Shown here: positions 51,226 through 58,935 of the stretch, piece after piece | Position numbering within the stretch: position 1 is the first letter of the stretch | Layout: each line of letters opens with the position of its first letter | DNA from: Bradyrhizobium sp. AZCC 1721 | GTDB lineage: Bacteria; Pseudomonadota; Alphaproteobacteria; Rhizobiales; Xanthobacteraceae | Assembly (NCBI RefSeq): GCF_036924715.1 | Contig: NZ_JAZHSB010000001.1 | Location: forward strand, 3,587,001-3,651,000 | DNA length: 64,000 nucleotides | Direction of reading: 5' to 3' | Position numbers and translations under genes: made by a program | The notes under the pieces: model-generated | The model's input: only the letters and a program-made list of their open reading frames with translations | What the model was told of the DNA's origin: nothing | The model's database searches: none

Positions 51226-52026
51226 ATGGATCAGGACGCGACTGTGGGGGAGGATGACCTCCTGTTTGCCCTCGATGACGGTATCGGCCGGATAACCTTC
51301 AACAGACCGCAGGCGCGCAACGCCTTCACCTTCGCGATGTACGAGCGGTTGGCTGCGATCTGCGAGCGCGCCAACCGCGACCATGGGATCAAGGTGCTGC
51401 TGCTGCGGGGTGCCGGCGACAAAGCGTTTGCCGCGGGCACCGACATCAACCAGTTCCGGGCCTTCAAGGCGCCGCAGGACGGGCTCGACTACGAGAACCG
51501 CATCGACCGCGTGCTCGGCATCCTCGAAACCTGCCGGGTGCCGACGATTGCCGCCATCAACGGCGCCTGCACCGGCGGCGGCGCGGGAATCGCGGCCTGC
51601 TGTGACCTCCGCATCGGCACCAGAAGCACGCGGATGGGGTTTCCGATCGCGCGCACGCTCGGCAACTGCCTGTCGATGTCGAATGTCGGCCGCATCACCG
51701 CGTTGATCGGCCCGGCGCGCGTCAAGGATCTGATCTTCACGGCACGGCTTGTCGAAGCCGAGGAGGCGGCCTCGGTGGGCCTGCTCAACGAGGTCGTCGA
51801 TGATCTGGCCGCGCTCGACAGGCGCGCCGACAAGATCGCAAGGCTCGTTGCCGGCAACGCGCCGCTGACGCTGAGCGCGACCAAGCAGGCAGTCGCCCGG
51901 CTGCAGAAACGGCTGACGCACGAGGAGGGCGAGGACCTCATCCTGATGTGCTACACCAGCCAGGATTTCCGCGAAGGGCTCGACGCGTTTCTCACCAAGC
52001 GCGCGCCGCAATGGCGCGGCCAATAG
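51226..52026 (+). CDS. Enoyl-CoA hydratase/isomerase (crotonase) family protein
   Basis: 266 aa. Oxyanion-hole regions AFAAGTDINQF and GACTGGGAGIAACCDLRIGT place it in the crotonase superfamily. The usual FPE segment holding a catalytic glutamate reads GFPIARTLG here, so classical hydration by two glutamates is doubtful; another crotonase reaction is possible. It is the first gene of an operon with a CoA-transferase, which would supply a CoA thioester substrate. Confidence 0.82.
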   Translation: MDQDATVGEDDLLFALDDGIGRITFNRPQARNAFTFAMYERLAAICERANRDHGIKVLLLRGAGDKAFAAGTDINQFRAFKAPQDGLDYENRIDRVLGILETCRVPTIAAINGACTGGGAGIAACCDLRIGTRSTRMGFPIARTLGNCLSMSNVGRITALIGPARVKDLIFTARLVEAEEAASVGLLNEVVDDLAALDRRADKIARLVAGNAPLTLSATKQAVARLQKRLTHEEGEDLILMCYTSQDFREGLDAFLTKRAPQWRGQ

Positions 52027-52035
52027 GAGCCCTTA

Positions 52036-53289
52036 ATGTCCCTTCAAAACGACACGACGCCGCGTTCGGGGCCGCTTGCCGGCCTCAAGGTCATCGATCT
52101 CACCCATGTGATGGCGGGACCGACCTGCACGCTGATGCTCGCCGACATGGGCGCCGATGTCATCAAGATCGAGAAATGGCCAAATGGCGACGACACGCGG
52201 CACTCGGTGCCACCGAAGATCGGCGACGAGGCAGCCTCCTTCCTGATGATGAACCGCAACAAGCGCGGTATCGTGCTCGACCTGAAGACCGCAGGCGGCA
52301 AGGAAGTGCTGCGGCGGCTGATCGCTGACGCCGACGTGCTGGTCGAGAATTTCGCGCCGGGCGCGATGGAGCGGTTAGGCTTCGGCTATGAGGAACTGCA
52401 TCGGGATTTTCCGGCGCTGATCTATTGCTCGCTCTCTGGTTTTGGCCGAACCGGCCCGTACAAGCATCGCCGGGGCTTCGATCTGGTCGCCCAGGCGATG
52501 AGCGGCATCATGAGTTTCACGGGCGAACGGCGGGATGGTCCGCCGGTCAAATGCGGCCCGCCGCTGTCCGATATCACGGCCGGACTCCTCGCCAGCATGG
52601 GGATCCTGGCCGCCTATTCGCATCGGCTCAAGACCGGTGAAGGGCAGTGGGTGGAGACCTCGCTCTACGAGGCGGCGCTGGTTCAGACCTATTGGCAGTC
52701 GACGATTGCGCTCGCCAGCAACGTGGCGCCGCGCGCCATGGGCTCGGCCCATCCGCTCAACGCACCGTATCAGGCGTTCGAGGCATCCGATGGCTGGCTC
52801 GTGGTAGGCGGCGCCAACAAGAAGCACTGGCTATTGATGCTGGAAGCGCTTGGCGCGCTGGAACTGGCTTCCGACCCGCGCTTCGTCAACGGCTCCGACC
52901 GCATGGCGAATCTGAAGGAGCTCGAAGCCGAATTGAGCGGGCGTTTCCGCAAACAGACGCGGGCGCATTGGCTGGCGGCACTTGACGAGAAAGGCGTGCC
53001 CTGCGGCCCCGTGCACGACATGCTGGAAGCGTTGAGCGATCCGCAGACGCTCGCGCGCGAGATGGTGGTTGAGGTCGAACATTCGACCCTCGGACCGGTG
53101 AAGACGATCGGGCTGCCGGTCAAATTCTCGGCGACGCCCGGGAAGGTGCGTTCGGGCGCGCCTGTTTATGGCGAGCATACGCGCGAGGTGCTGCGCGAAC
53201 ATGGTTTTGATCCGGCGCAGATCGATGCGTTCGAGCGGGAGGGGGCGATCGTTGCCGCCTCGGCCGGCCGCAAGGAGCCGGTCGCCTGA
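52036..53289 (+). CDS. CaiB/BaiF family CoA-transferase (class III)
   Basis: 417 aa. Class III transferases move CoA between carboxylic acids via an aspartyl-CoA; the catalytic residue fits D179 in PPLSDITAGLLASMG. Other family marks are DLTHVMAGPTCTLMLADMGA, NRNKRGIVLDLK and FGRTGPY. It lies 9 bases after the crotonase gene. Together with the transporter it suggests activation of an imported carboxylic acid, donor and acceptor unknown. Confidence 0.88.
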   Translation: MSLQNDTTPRSGPLAGLKVIDLTHVMAGPTCTLMLADMGADVIKIEKWPNGDDTRHSVPPKIGDEAASFLMMNRNKRGIVLDLKTAGGKEVLRRLIADADVLVENFAPGAMERLGFGYEELHRDFPALIYCSLSGFGRTGPYKHRRGFDLVAQAMSGIMSFTGERRDGPPVKCGPPLSDITAGLLASMGILAAYSHRLKTGEGQWVETSLYEAALVQTYWQSTIALASNVAPRAMGSAHPLNAPYQAFEASDGWLVVGGANKKHWLLMLEALGALELASDPRFVNGSDRMANLKELEAELSGRFRKQTRAHWLAALDEKGVPCGPVHDMLEALSDPQTLAREMVVEVEHSTLGPVKTIGLPVKFSATPGKVRSGAPVYGEHTREVLREHGFDPAQIDAFEREGAIVAASAGRKEPVA

Positions 53290-53341
53290 CGAGAAGACGA
53301 GAATACGAACGACAACAAGAAACGCCTACCCGGAGGAAACC

Positions 53342-54334
53342 ATGAAGATCACGTCAAAACTGCTGCTGTCCACGACGGCTTTCATGCTCGCGGGCGCGCT
53401 TCCGGCCATCGCGGCCTGGCAGCCGCAGAAGCCGATCGAGTTCGTCGCTACCGCGGGGCCGGGCGGCGGCACTGACAATCTTGCGCGCGCCGTCCAGAGC
53501 ATCGTCACCAAATACAAACTGACCGACCAGCCGGTCGTGGTCGTCAACAAGGGCGGCGGCAGCGGGGCGGAAGGCTATGTCTACGGCAAGGCGTCCGCCG
53601 GCGATCCCTACAAGGTGATCTTCGGTACCTCGAACGCGTGGCAGCAACCGCTCGTCTCCAAGGTTGCCTTCAACTACACCGATCTCACCCCGATTGCCGC
53701 GATGGCGCAGGACGAGTTCCTGCTGTGGGTGAAACAGGACGCGCCCTACAAGACGGCGGGCGACTTTCTCAAGGCGGCGGCCGCGACCGAGTTCAAGATG
53801 GGCGGCGCGCAGTCCAAGGACACCGACGAGGTGCTGACGCGGATGATCGAGAAGGCGGCCCGCGTCAAATTCACCTACATCCCCTTCAAGAGCGGTGCTG
53901 AGGCTGCCGTGCAACTGGCCGGCGGCCATATCGATGCCCACGTCAACAATCCCTCCGAGAGCCTTGGGCAATGGCGCGGTAGCACCCAGCGCCCGCTCTG
54001 CGCGTTCAGCCCGAAGCGGTTGCCGCAGGGACCGAAGGTCACGACGTCAGAAGGCTGGAGCGACGTGCCGACCTGCGTCGAGCAGGGGCTTGCGATTTCG
54101 CAATATGAGCAGCCGCGCACGGTGTGGCTGCCCGGCAAGGTCAGCCCGGAGCAGGCGGCGTTCTACGTCGACCTATTGAAGAAGGTGCAGGCGACGCCCG
54201 AGTGGAAGGAATACATCGAAAGGACCTCGCAGGTTGATACCTTCCTGACCGGCGCTGCGTTCGACAGTTTCATCAAGCAGGACCTCGAACATGTAAAGCA
54301 GGTCGCGGGCGAACAGGGCTGGCTGGTGAAGTAG
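53342..54334 (+). CDS. Tripartite tricarboxylate transporter binding protein (TctC/Bug family)
   Basis: 330-aa periplasmic binding protein. Signal peptide KLLLSTTAFMLAGALPAIAA; strong GGAGGAAACC before the ATG. The Bug fold is marked by FVATAGPGGGTDNLARAVQS and the ligand loop NKGGGSGAEGYVYGKASAGDP (split). These proteins usually bind carboxylates through backbone contacts. It is followed by the two permease genes of the same transporter. Confidence 0.87.
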   Translation: MKITSKLLLSTTAFMLAGALPAIAAWQPQKPIEFVATAGPGGGTDNLARAVQSIVTKYKLTDQPVVVVNKGGGSGAEGYVYGKASAGDPYKVIFGTSNAWQQPLVSKVAFNYTDLTPIAAMAQDEFLLWVKQDAPYKTAGDFLKAAAATEFKMGGAQSKDTDEVLTRMIEKAARVKFTYIPFKSGAEAAVQLAGGHIDAHVNNPSESLGQWRGSTQRPLCAFSPKRLPQGPKVTTSEGWSDVPTCVEQGLAISQYEQPRTVWLPGKVSPEQAAFYVDLLKKVQATPEWKEYIERTSQVDTFLTGAAFDSFIKQDLEHVKQVAGEQGWLVK

Positions 54335-54344
54335 GGCCGGACCG

Positions 54345-54827
54345 ATGATATCACGACGCGCGCTCGAGATAGCCGCCGCGGCGCTGACCGGAATCTTTGG
54401 CGTCGTTGTCGTTGTTTCCAGCATCGACAACGGCATCGGCTGGTCGAGCGCCGGCGTCGACGCCGGTACGTTTCCGTTCCTGACCGGCATCATCATCGTG
54501 CTCGGCAGCCTTTACAACATGGGGCAGGGCGCCATGGGGCGCGGCACCCTCGCAGTGGTCAGGACAGCCATCACGCCATCCGAGTTGCGCCGCCTCGCGG
54601 GCTTGTTCGTTCCAGCCGCGATTTTCGTCGCCGTCATTCCAATGGTTGGAATGTATCTCGCCTCGGCGGGCTACGTTTTTGCGGTCCTGGCGTTGCCGAA
54701 ACGGCAATCGGTCTTGCGCGCGCTTGTCATCGCCGCGGCAACGCCGCTTGCGCTTTACGTCGTGTTCGAGCGCATGTTCCAGGTGTCGCTGCCGCACGGC
54801 GCGGTCGCCACAGCGTTCGGTTTCTGA
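54345..54827 (+). CDS. Tripartite tricarboxylate transporter small permease, TctB family
   Basis: 160-aa membrane protein with four hydrophobic segments (LEIAAAALTGIFGVVVVVSS; FLTGIIIVLGSLYNMGQGAM; FVPAAIFVAVIPMVGMYLAS; LALYVV). The GxDAGTFPFL segment (AGVDAGTFPFLTG) is typical of TctB. Sits between the binding protein and TctA genes with short spacers (10 and 11 bases). Confidence 0.85.
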   Translation: MISRRALEIAAAALTGIFGVVVVVSSIDNGIGWSSAGVDAGTFPFLTGIIIVLGSLYNMGQGAMGRGTLAVVRTAITPSELRRLAGLFVPAAIFVAVIPMVGMYLASAGYVFAVLALPKRQSVLRALVIAAATPLALYVVFERMFQVSLPHGAVATAFGF

Positions 54828-54838
54828 AGGGCGGGGCG

Positions 54839-56365
54839 ATGGAAAACCTTCAATCGCTGCTGCACGGTTTCACCATCGCGGTCACCGTTCCGCACCTGAC
54901 GCTGATGGTGATCGGCGTTCTGCTCGGCATTCTCGTCGGCGTTCTGCCCGGTCTTGGTGCGCCAAACGGAGTGTCGCTATTGCTGCCGCTGACCTTCGGC
55001 ATGCAGCCGGTGTCGGCGATCATCCTGCTTTCGAGCATGTATTGGGGCGCGCTGTTCGGCGGCTCGGTGACGTCGATCCTGTTCAACATCCCGGGCGAAC
55101 CTTCGTCGGTCGCCACCACATTCGACGGCTATCCGATGGCGCGCGACGGCAGGCCGACGACGGCGCTGGCCACCGCTTTCGGCTCGGCGGCGTTCGGCGC
55201 GCTTGTCGGCGTGGTCCTGATTACGTTTCTGGCGTCGTGGGTGGCGCAGGTGGCGCTCGCCTTCGGACCGCCCGAATACTTCGCGGTCTATTTCCTCGCC
55301 TTCGCCAGTTTCGTCGGCATGGGCGGTGCGGCGCCGATCAAGACGGTGGTGGCGCTCGCGATCGGCTTTGCCATCGCCGCGATCGGTATCGATACGGTCT
55401 CGGGCAGCGTGCGGCTCACCATGGGTATCGACGAGCTGGTGAAGGGCGTCAGCTTCGTCGTTGCCGTGATGGGGCTGTTTGGTATCGGCGAGTTGCTGAT
55501 TGCGGTGGAGGAGGAGTTTCAGGCCCGCGCGGTATCGTCGAGGGTGGATTGGAAGGAAGTCTTCCGGGCGCTCGGCCGTCTGCCGCAGCACGGCATTGCG
55601 TTGCTGCGCAGCGCCGCCATCGGCTGCTGGATGGGCATTACACCGGGTGGTCCAACCGCGGCTTCCTTCATGAGCTATGGTATCGCCAAGCGCTTCTCGC
55701 GCAATGGCGCGCGTTTCGGCACCGGCGAGGCCGAGGGCATCGTCGCGCCGGAGACCGCCGACCACGCCGCCGGCACCAGCGCGCTATTGCCGATGCTTTC
55801 GCTCGGCATTCCCGGCTCGGCTACGGCCGCTGTCATGATGGGCGGGCTGATGATCTGGGGATTGAATCCCGGACCGATGCTATTCGTCGACCAGAAGGAT
55901 TTCGTCTGGGGACTGATCGCCTCAATGTATGTCGGCAACATCGTTGCGGTTGCGCTCGTGCTGCTCACCGTTCCCGTGTTCGCCGCCCTGATGCGCATTC
56001 CCTTCGCCGTCATCGCTCCCCTGATCGTCATCATCTGCGTGGTGGGCGCCTATTCGGTCTCGAACTCCTATCTCGACGTCGTCCTGATGCTCGGCTTCGG
56101 TGTCGTCGGCTATCTCTTCAAGAAGCTGCACTATCCGTTGGCGCCGTTGGTGCTTGCGATCGTGATCGGCGACAAGGCTGAGGACGCGTTCCGGCAGGCC
56201 ATGCTGATGTCGAAGGGATCGCTCGGGATATTCTTTGCAAACCGGCTGGTGACGACTCTCGTTCTGGCCGGGATGGCGTTGCTACTGCTTCCGCTCGCCC
56301 TGCAGATTGTGCGTCTGCTGCGAAAGCCGGACGAAGCCGCTGATGAAAAGGTGAGGACCATATGA
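54839..56365 (+). CDS. Tripartite tricarboxylate transporter large permease, TctA family
   Basis: 508-aa channel subunit with ten to twelve membrane helices. The family motif GVLPGLGAPNGVSLLLPLTF (34-53) and its internal repeat-like partner LSLGIPGSATAAVMMGGLMI are present. It is overlapped by 4 bases by the PdxA-family gene, linking transport to metabolism of the imported acid. Confidence 0.9.
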   Translation: MENLQSLLHGFTIAVTVPHLTLMVIGVLLGILVGVLPGLGAPNGVSLLLPLTFGMQPVSAIILLSSMYWGALFGGSVTSILFNIPGEPSSVATTFDGYPMARDGRPTTALATAFGSAAFGALVGVVLITFLASWVAQVALAFGPPEYFAVYFLAFASFVGMGGAAPIKTVVALAIGFAIAAIGIDTVSGSVRLTMGIDELVKGVSFVVAVMGLFGIGELLIAVEEEFQARAVSSRVDWKEVFRALGRLPQHGIALLRSAAIGCWMGITPGGPTAASFMSYGIAKRFSRNGARFGTGEAEGIVAPETADHAAGTSALLPMLSLGIPGSATAAVMMGGLMIWGLNPGPMLFVDQKDFVWGLIASMYVGNIVAVALVLLTVPVFAALMRIPFAVIAPLIVIICVVGAYSVSNSYLDVVLMLGFGVVGYLFKKLHYPLAPLVLAIVIGDKAEDAFRQAMLMSKGSLGIFFANRLVTTLVLAGMALLLLPLALQIVRLLRKPDEAADEKVRTI

Positions 56366-57393
56366 AGCTGCATAGCCCCGGCAAGCCGGTGATCGCGCTG
56401 GCGATGGGAGATCCCGCCGGTATCAGCCCGGAGCTGACCGCAAAACTCGCCTGCCTCGATGAAATCCTCTCCCGCGCACGCCTGATCGTGATCGGAGACC
56501 GCCGCGTTTTCGACGAAGGCGCGCGCGTGGCCGGCGTCAGGACGGACCTGCCAAATGTAGCGCCATCGGCGGACCCGCGATCAATCGGCAGTGACGCCGC
56601 TTTTATGGACCTTGGGCATCTCGATTCCGCGACCGTCGAGCGTGGTGTCGCGAGCCAGGCCGGTGGCGCGTTCGCGCTGGAGAATTATCGTCGCGCGCTC
56701 ACGCTGGCGCGTGACGGGCAGGCCGACGCCGTCTGCTTCACGCCGTTCAACAAGAAGGCGATGCGGCTCGCGCGCGCGGAGTATGACGACGAGATCGCGT
56801 TCTCCGCCGAGGTCGCCGGCCTGAAAACGCCAGCCAGCGAATTCAACGTGCTCGACAGGCTCTGGAATGCCCGCGTCACCTCGCACATCGCGCTCAAGGA
56901 TGTGGCCTCGCGCCTCTCCGTCGAACGTATTCATCGCGCGCTGAAACTGACCGATGCCTGCATGCGACAGGCCGGCTTTGCCGAGCCCCGTATCGCGGTG
57001 GCTGGTCTCAACCCGCATGCCGGTGACGGCGGCAATTTCGGCCGCGAGGAGATCGATGTGATCGAACCTGCTGTCATGGCCGGCCGGGCCGAAGGAATAG
57101 CGGCGGAAGGGCCGTTTCCGGCCGATACGGTTTTCCTGCGCGCCAAGAACGGGGCCTTCGATGCGGTGCTGACGATGTACCACGACCAGGGCCAGATCGC
57201 GATGAAGCTGATGGGCTTCGATCGCGGAGTGACAATTCTCGGCGGCTTCCCGTTTCCGATCTGCACGCCGGCGCATGGCACGGCCTATGACATCGCCGGC
57301 CAAGGCGTCGCCTCGGTTGGCGCCAGCCGCGCGGCTTTGTTGCTCGCGGCTGAGATGGCTGATACGGCCGGGTTGCGAAATCGGGCGGCGTGA
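56362..57393 (+). CDS. PdxA-family (4-hydroxythreonine-4-phosphate dehydrogenase-like) oxidoreductase
   Basis: 343 aa. Metal ligands typical of PdxA are present: H175 (TSHIALKDV), H219 (GLNPHAGDGG) and H274 (MYHDQGQIAMK). The substrate motif usually GHTE in vitamin B6 enzymes is replaced by a YDDEIAF stretch near residues 141-147, so the substrate is probably not 4-phosphohydroxythreonine. PdxA-like enzymes with TTT transporters act as oxidative decarboxylating dehydrogenases in catabolism, for example TphB for a terephthalate diol. This gene ends the operon. Confidence 0.8.
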   Translation: MKLHSPGKPVIALAMGDPAGISPELTAKLACLDEILSRARLIVIGDRRVFDEGARVAGVRTDLPNVAPSADPRSIGSDAAFMDLGHLDSATVERGVASQAGGAFALENYRRALTLARDGQADAVCFTPFNKKAMRLARAEYDDEIAFSAEVAGLKTPASEFNVLDRLWNARVTSHIALKDVASRLSVERIHRALKLTDACMRQAGFAEPRIAVAGLNPHAGDGGNFGREEIDVIEPAVMAGRAEGIAAEGPFPADTVFLRAKNGAFDAVLTMYHDQGQIAMKLMGFDRGVTILGGFPFPICTPAHGTAYDIAGQGVASVGASRAALLLAAEMADTAGLRNRAA

Positions 57394-57476
57394 AGCGCCG
57401 GCCTAGCCCCGTGGACTCATTAGCACACAGCCAGGTGCGAATGGATGCGAGCTTGACGAACGCTAGGCGGCTGGCG

Positions 57477-57507
57477 TTGACGCCTGAGCGTTTTACCGCC
57501 ATATACA
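57477..57507 (+). promoter_or_regulatory. Possible promoter of the leader/ThrRS unit
   Basis: TTGACG (57477-57482) and TATACA (57502-57507), spacer 19 bases (18 if ATATAC is used). The predicted start lies at or next to the leader ATG at 57512, so the leader would be translated from a leaderless or nearly leaderless transcript. No Shine-Dalgarno precedes that ATG, which agrees with this. The spacing is a little long, so the call is tentative. Confidence 0.4.
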
Positions 57508-57511
57508 GCGC

Positions 57512-57589
57512 ATGAAGAAGCTTCAGTCAGCCGCATTGACCACCACCGCGACCGCTTACGGCGGATCGCCTGCTGGTTGCGCGCGCTAG
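57512..57589 (+). CDS. Threonine-rich leader peptide, 25 aa (attenuator)
   Basis: ATG at 57512, stop TAG at 57587-57589. It begins MKKLQSAAL and continues TTTATAYGG: four Thr at positions 10, 11, 12 and 14, all ACC codons. The stop lies 17 bases before the base of the terminator hairpin. This is the layout of ribosome-mediated attenuation, as in the E. coli thr operon leader. Stalling on uncharged tRNA-Thr would be expected to favour read-through into the downstream ThrRS gene. No experimental support; the gene is too short to be proven by coding statistics. Confidence 0.7.
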   Translation: MKKLQSAALTTTATAYGGSPAGCAR

Positions 57590-57606
57590 AGACAAGCGTA
57601 CTTCAC

Positions 57607-57652
57607 CCAGAAAAGGCCCCGCCGGCGACGGACGGGGCCTTTTCTGGTTTTT
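57607..57652 (+). terminator. Intrinsic terminator, likely attenuator of the ThrRS gene
   Basis: Perfect 15-bp stem CCAGAAAAGGCCCCG (57607-57621) / CGGGGCCTTTTCTGG (57633-57647), an 11-base loop, then TTTTT. It sits between the leader stop and the ThrRS start. A competing helix is possible between CGGCGG (57559-57564, inside the leader) and CCGCCG (57619-57624, in the 5' arm and loop). It may also catch transcripts from the TTT operon upstream. Confidence 0.8.
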
Positions 57653-57696
57653 GATGGTCCCCGTCCGCGCTTTTTCCGATCACAGGGAATACAGCC

Positions 57697-58935
57697 ATGG
57701 ACGATCTCGACCACAGAAATCTCGGCGTGAAGCTCAAACTCTGGCACCTTCAGGAAGATGCGCCGGGCATGGTGTTCTGGCATCCGCGCGGCTACGCGGT
57801 CTACCGGGTGCTGGAGGATTATGTCCGGCGCAAGATGCGCCAGGCCGGCTATGCCGAGGTCCGGACACCGCAGCTTCTGCCAAAGGAGTTCTGGGGCCGC
57901 AGCGGGCACTGGGACAAGTTCGGCGAGCACATGTTTCGGGTCGACGACGGCGAGCAGGCGATGGCGCTGAAACCAATGTCGTGCCCGTGCCACGTGCAGA
58001 TCTTCAACAAGGGGCTGCGCTCGTGGCGGGAGCTTCCGATCCGCTATGCCGAGTTCGGCGCCTGCCACCGCAATGAGCCTTCCGGTTCGCTCCACGGCAT
58101 CATGCGGACGCGCGCCTTCGATCAAGACGACGCGCATGTGTTCTGCCGCGAGCAGGACGTGGAGGGCGAAGTCGCGTGCTTCATCGCCCTGCTGGACGAG
58201 GTCTACCGGGAACTCGGTTTTCCCGACTACGAGGTGGCGCTGGCGACGCGGCCGGCGGTGCGTGCCGGCGACGACGCGACCTGGGACTGGTCGGAAGCGA
58301 AGCTCGGCGATGCCGCGCGGCGCTGCGGCCTCGTGCCTCAAATCAACCCCGGCGAAGGTGCGTTCTACGGACCGAAGCTGGAATTCGCGCTGCGCGATCG
58401 GCTGGGACGATCCTGGCAGTGCGGCACCGTGCAGGTCGACGGCGTGCTGCCGCAGCGGCTCGAGGCGTCCTACGTCGCCCCCGACGGCAGCCGCGCGAGG
58501 CCCCTGATGATCCACCACGCCATCTTCGGATCGCTCGGCCGCATGATCGCGATCCTGCTCGAGCACCACGGCGGCGTGCTTCCCTTCTGGCTGTCGCCAG
58601 ACCAGGTCGCGGTCGCGCCGATCTCGAAAGACCAGGCCGGATACGGCGCGGACGTTCTGGCGGCGTTCGAGGATGCCGGAATCCGGGCCGTTGCCTGTGA
58701 CGGCGCCGATACCCTTTCGCGGCGCATCGTGGCGGCCCATGAAATGGCAGTGCCGGTGATGGCTATCGTCGGCGGGCGCGAGATGAGGGACGGCCGGGTG
58801 AGCCTGCGCGAGCGCGACGGCTCACAGGCCGACGTTCCGCTGGCCGAGGCGGTGTCCCGCCTGCAGGCGAGGGCGCGACCGGGCGCCCTTGTGGCTGAAG
58901 CCTTGTACGCTCGAGCTTATGGCTTCACGCCCTAG
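57697..58935 (+). CDS. Threonyl-tRNA synthetase-like protein lacking TGS and editing domains
   Basis: 412 aa against about 640-660 for bacterial ThrRS. It starts exactly at the class II catalytic core (DHRNLGVKLKLWHLQEDAPG) and lacks the roughly 240-residue N-terminal part. Catalytic zinc ligands C96, H147 and H273 are conserved, as are motif 2 (FGACHRNEPSGSLHGIMRTR) and motif 3 (FGSLGRMIAIL). One oddity is CPCH where CPGH is usual. The C-terminal anticodon-binding domain (about 300-395) is present. Preceded by a Thr-rich leader and terminator. It could be a second, editing-free ThrRS, an inhibitor-resistant copy, or an enzyme aminoacylating something else. Its 3' end overlaps the convergent metC by 4 bases. 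Confidence 0.88.
   Translation: MDDLDHRNLGVKLKLWHLQEDAPGMVFWHPRGYAVYRVLEDYVRRKMRQAGYAEVRTPQLLPKEFWGRSGHWDKFGEHMFRVDDGEQAMALKPMSCPCHVQIFNKGLRSWRELPIRYAEFGACHRNEPSGSLHGIMRTRAFDQDDAHVFCREQDVEGEVACFIALLDEVYRELGFPDYEVALATRPAVRAGDDATWDWSEAKLGDAARRCGLVPQINPGEGAFYGPKLEFALRDRLGRSWQCGTVQVDGVLPQRLEASYVAPDGSRARPLMIHHAIFGSLGRMIAILLEHHGGVLPFWLSPDQVAVAPISKDQAGYGADVLAAFEDAGIRAVACDGADTLSRRIVAAHEMAVPVMAIVGGREMRDGRVSLRERDGSQADVPLAEAVSRLQARARPGALVAEALYARAYGFTP

Noticed and set aside
56362..57393. Vitamin B6 biosynthesis gene pdxA
   Set aside because: The substrate motif is altered and the gene is fused by overlap to a transporter operon; the family name is kept but the biosynthetic role is not supported.
57607..57652. 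Simple terminator of the TTT/pdxA operon
   Set aside because: It lies more than 210 bases after the pdxA stop and directly behind a Thr-rich leader ORF, so attenuation is the better explanation, though it may do both.
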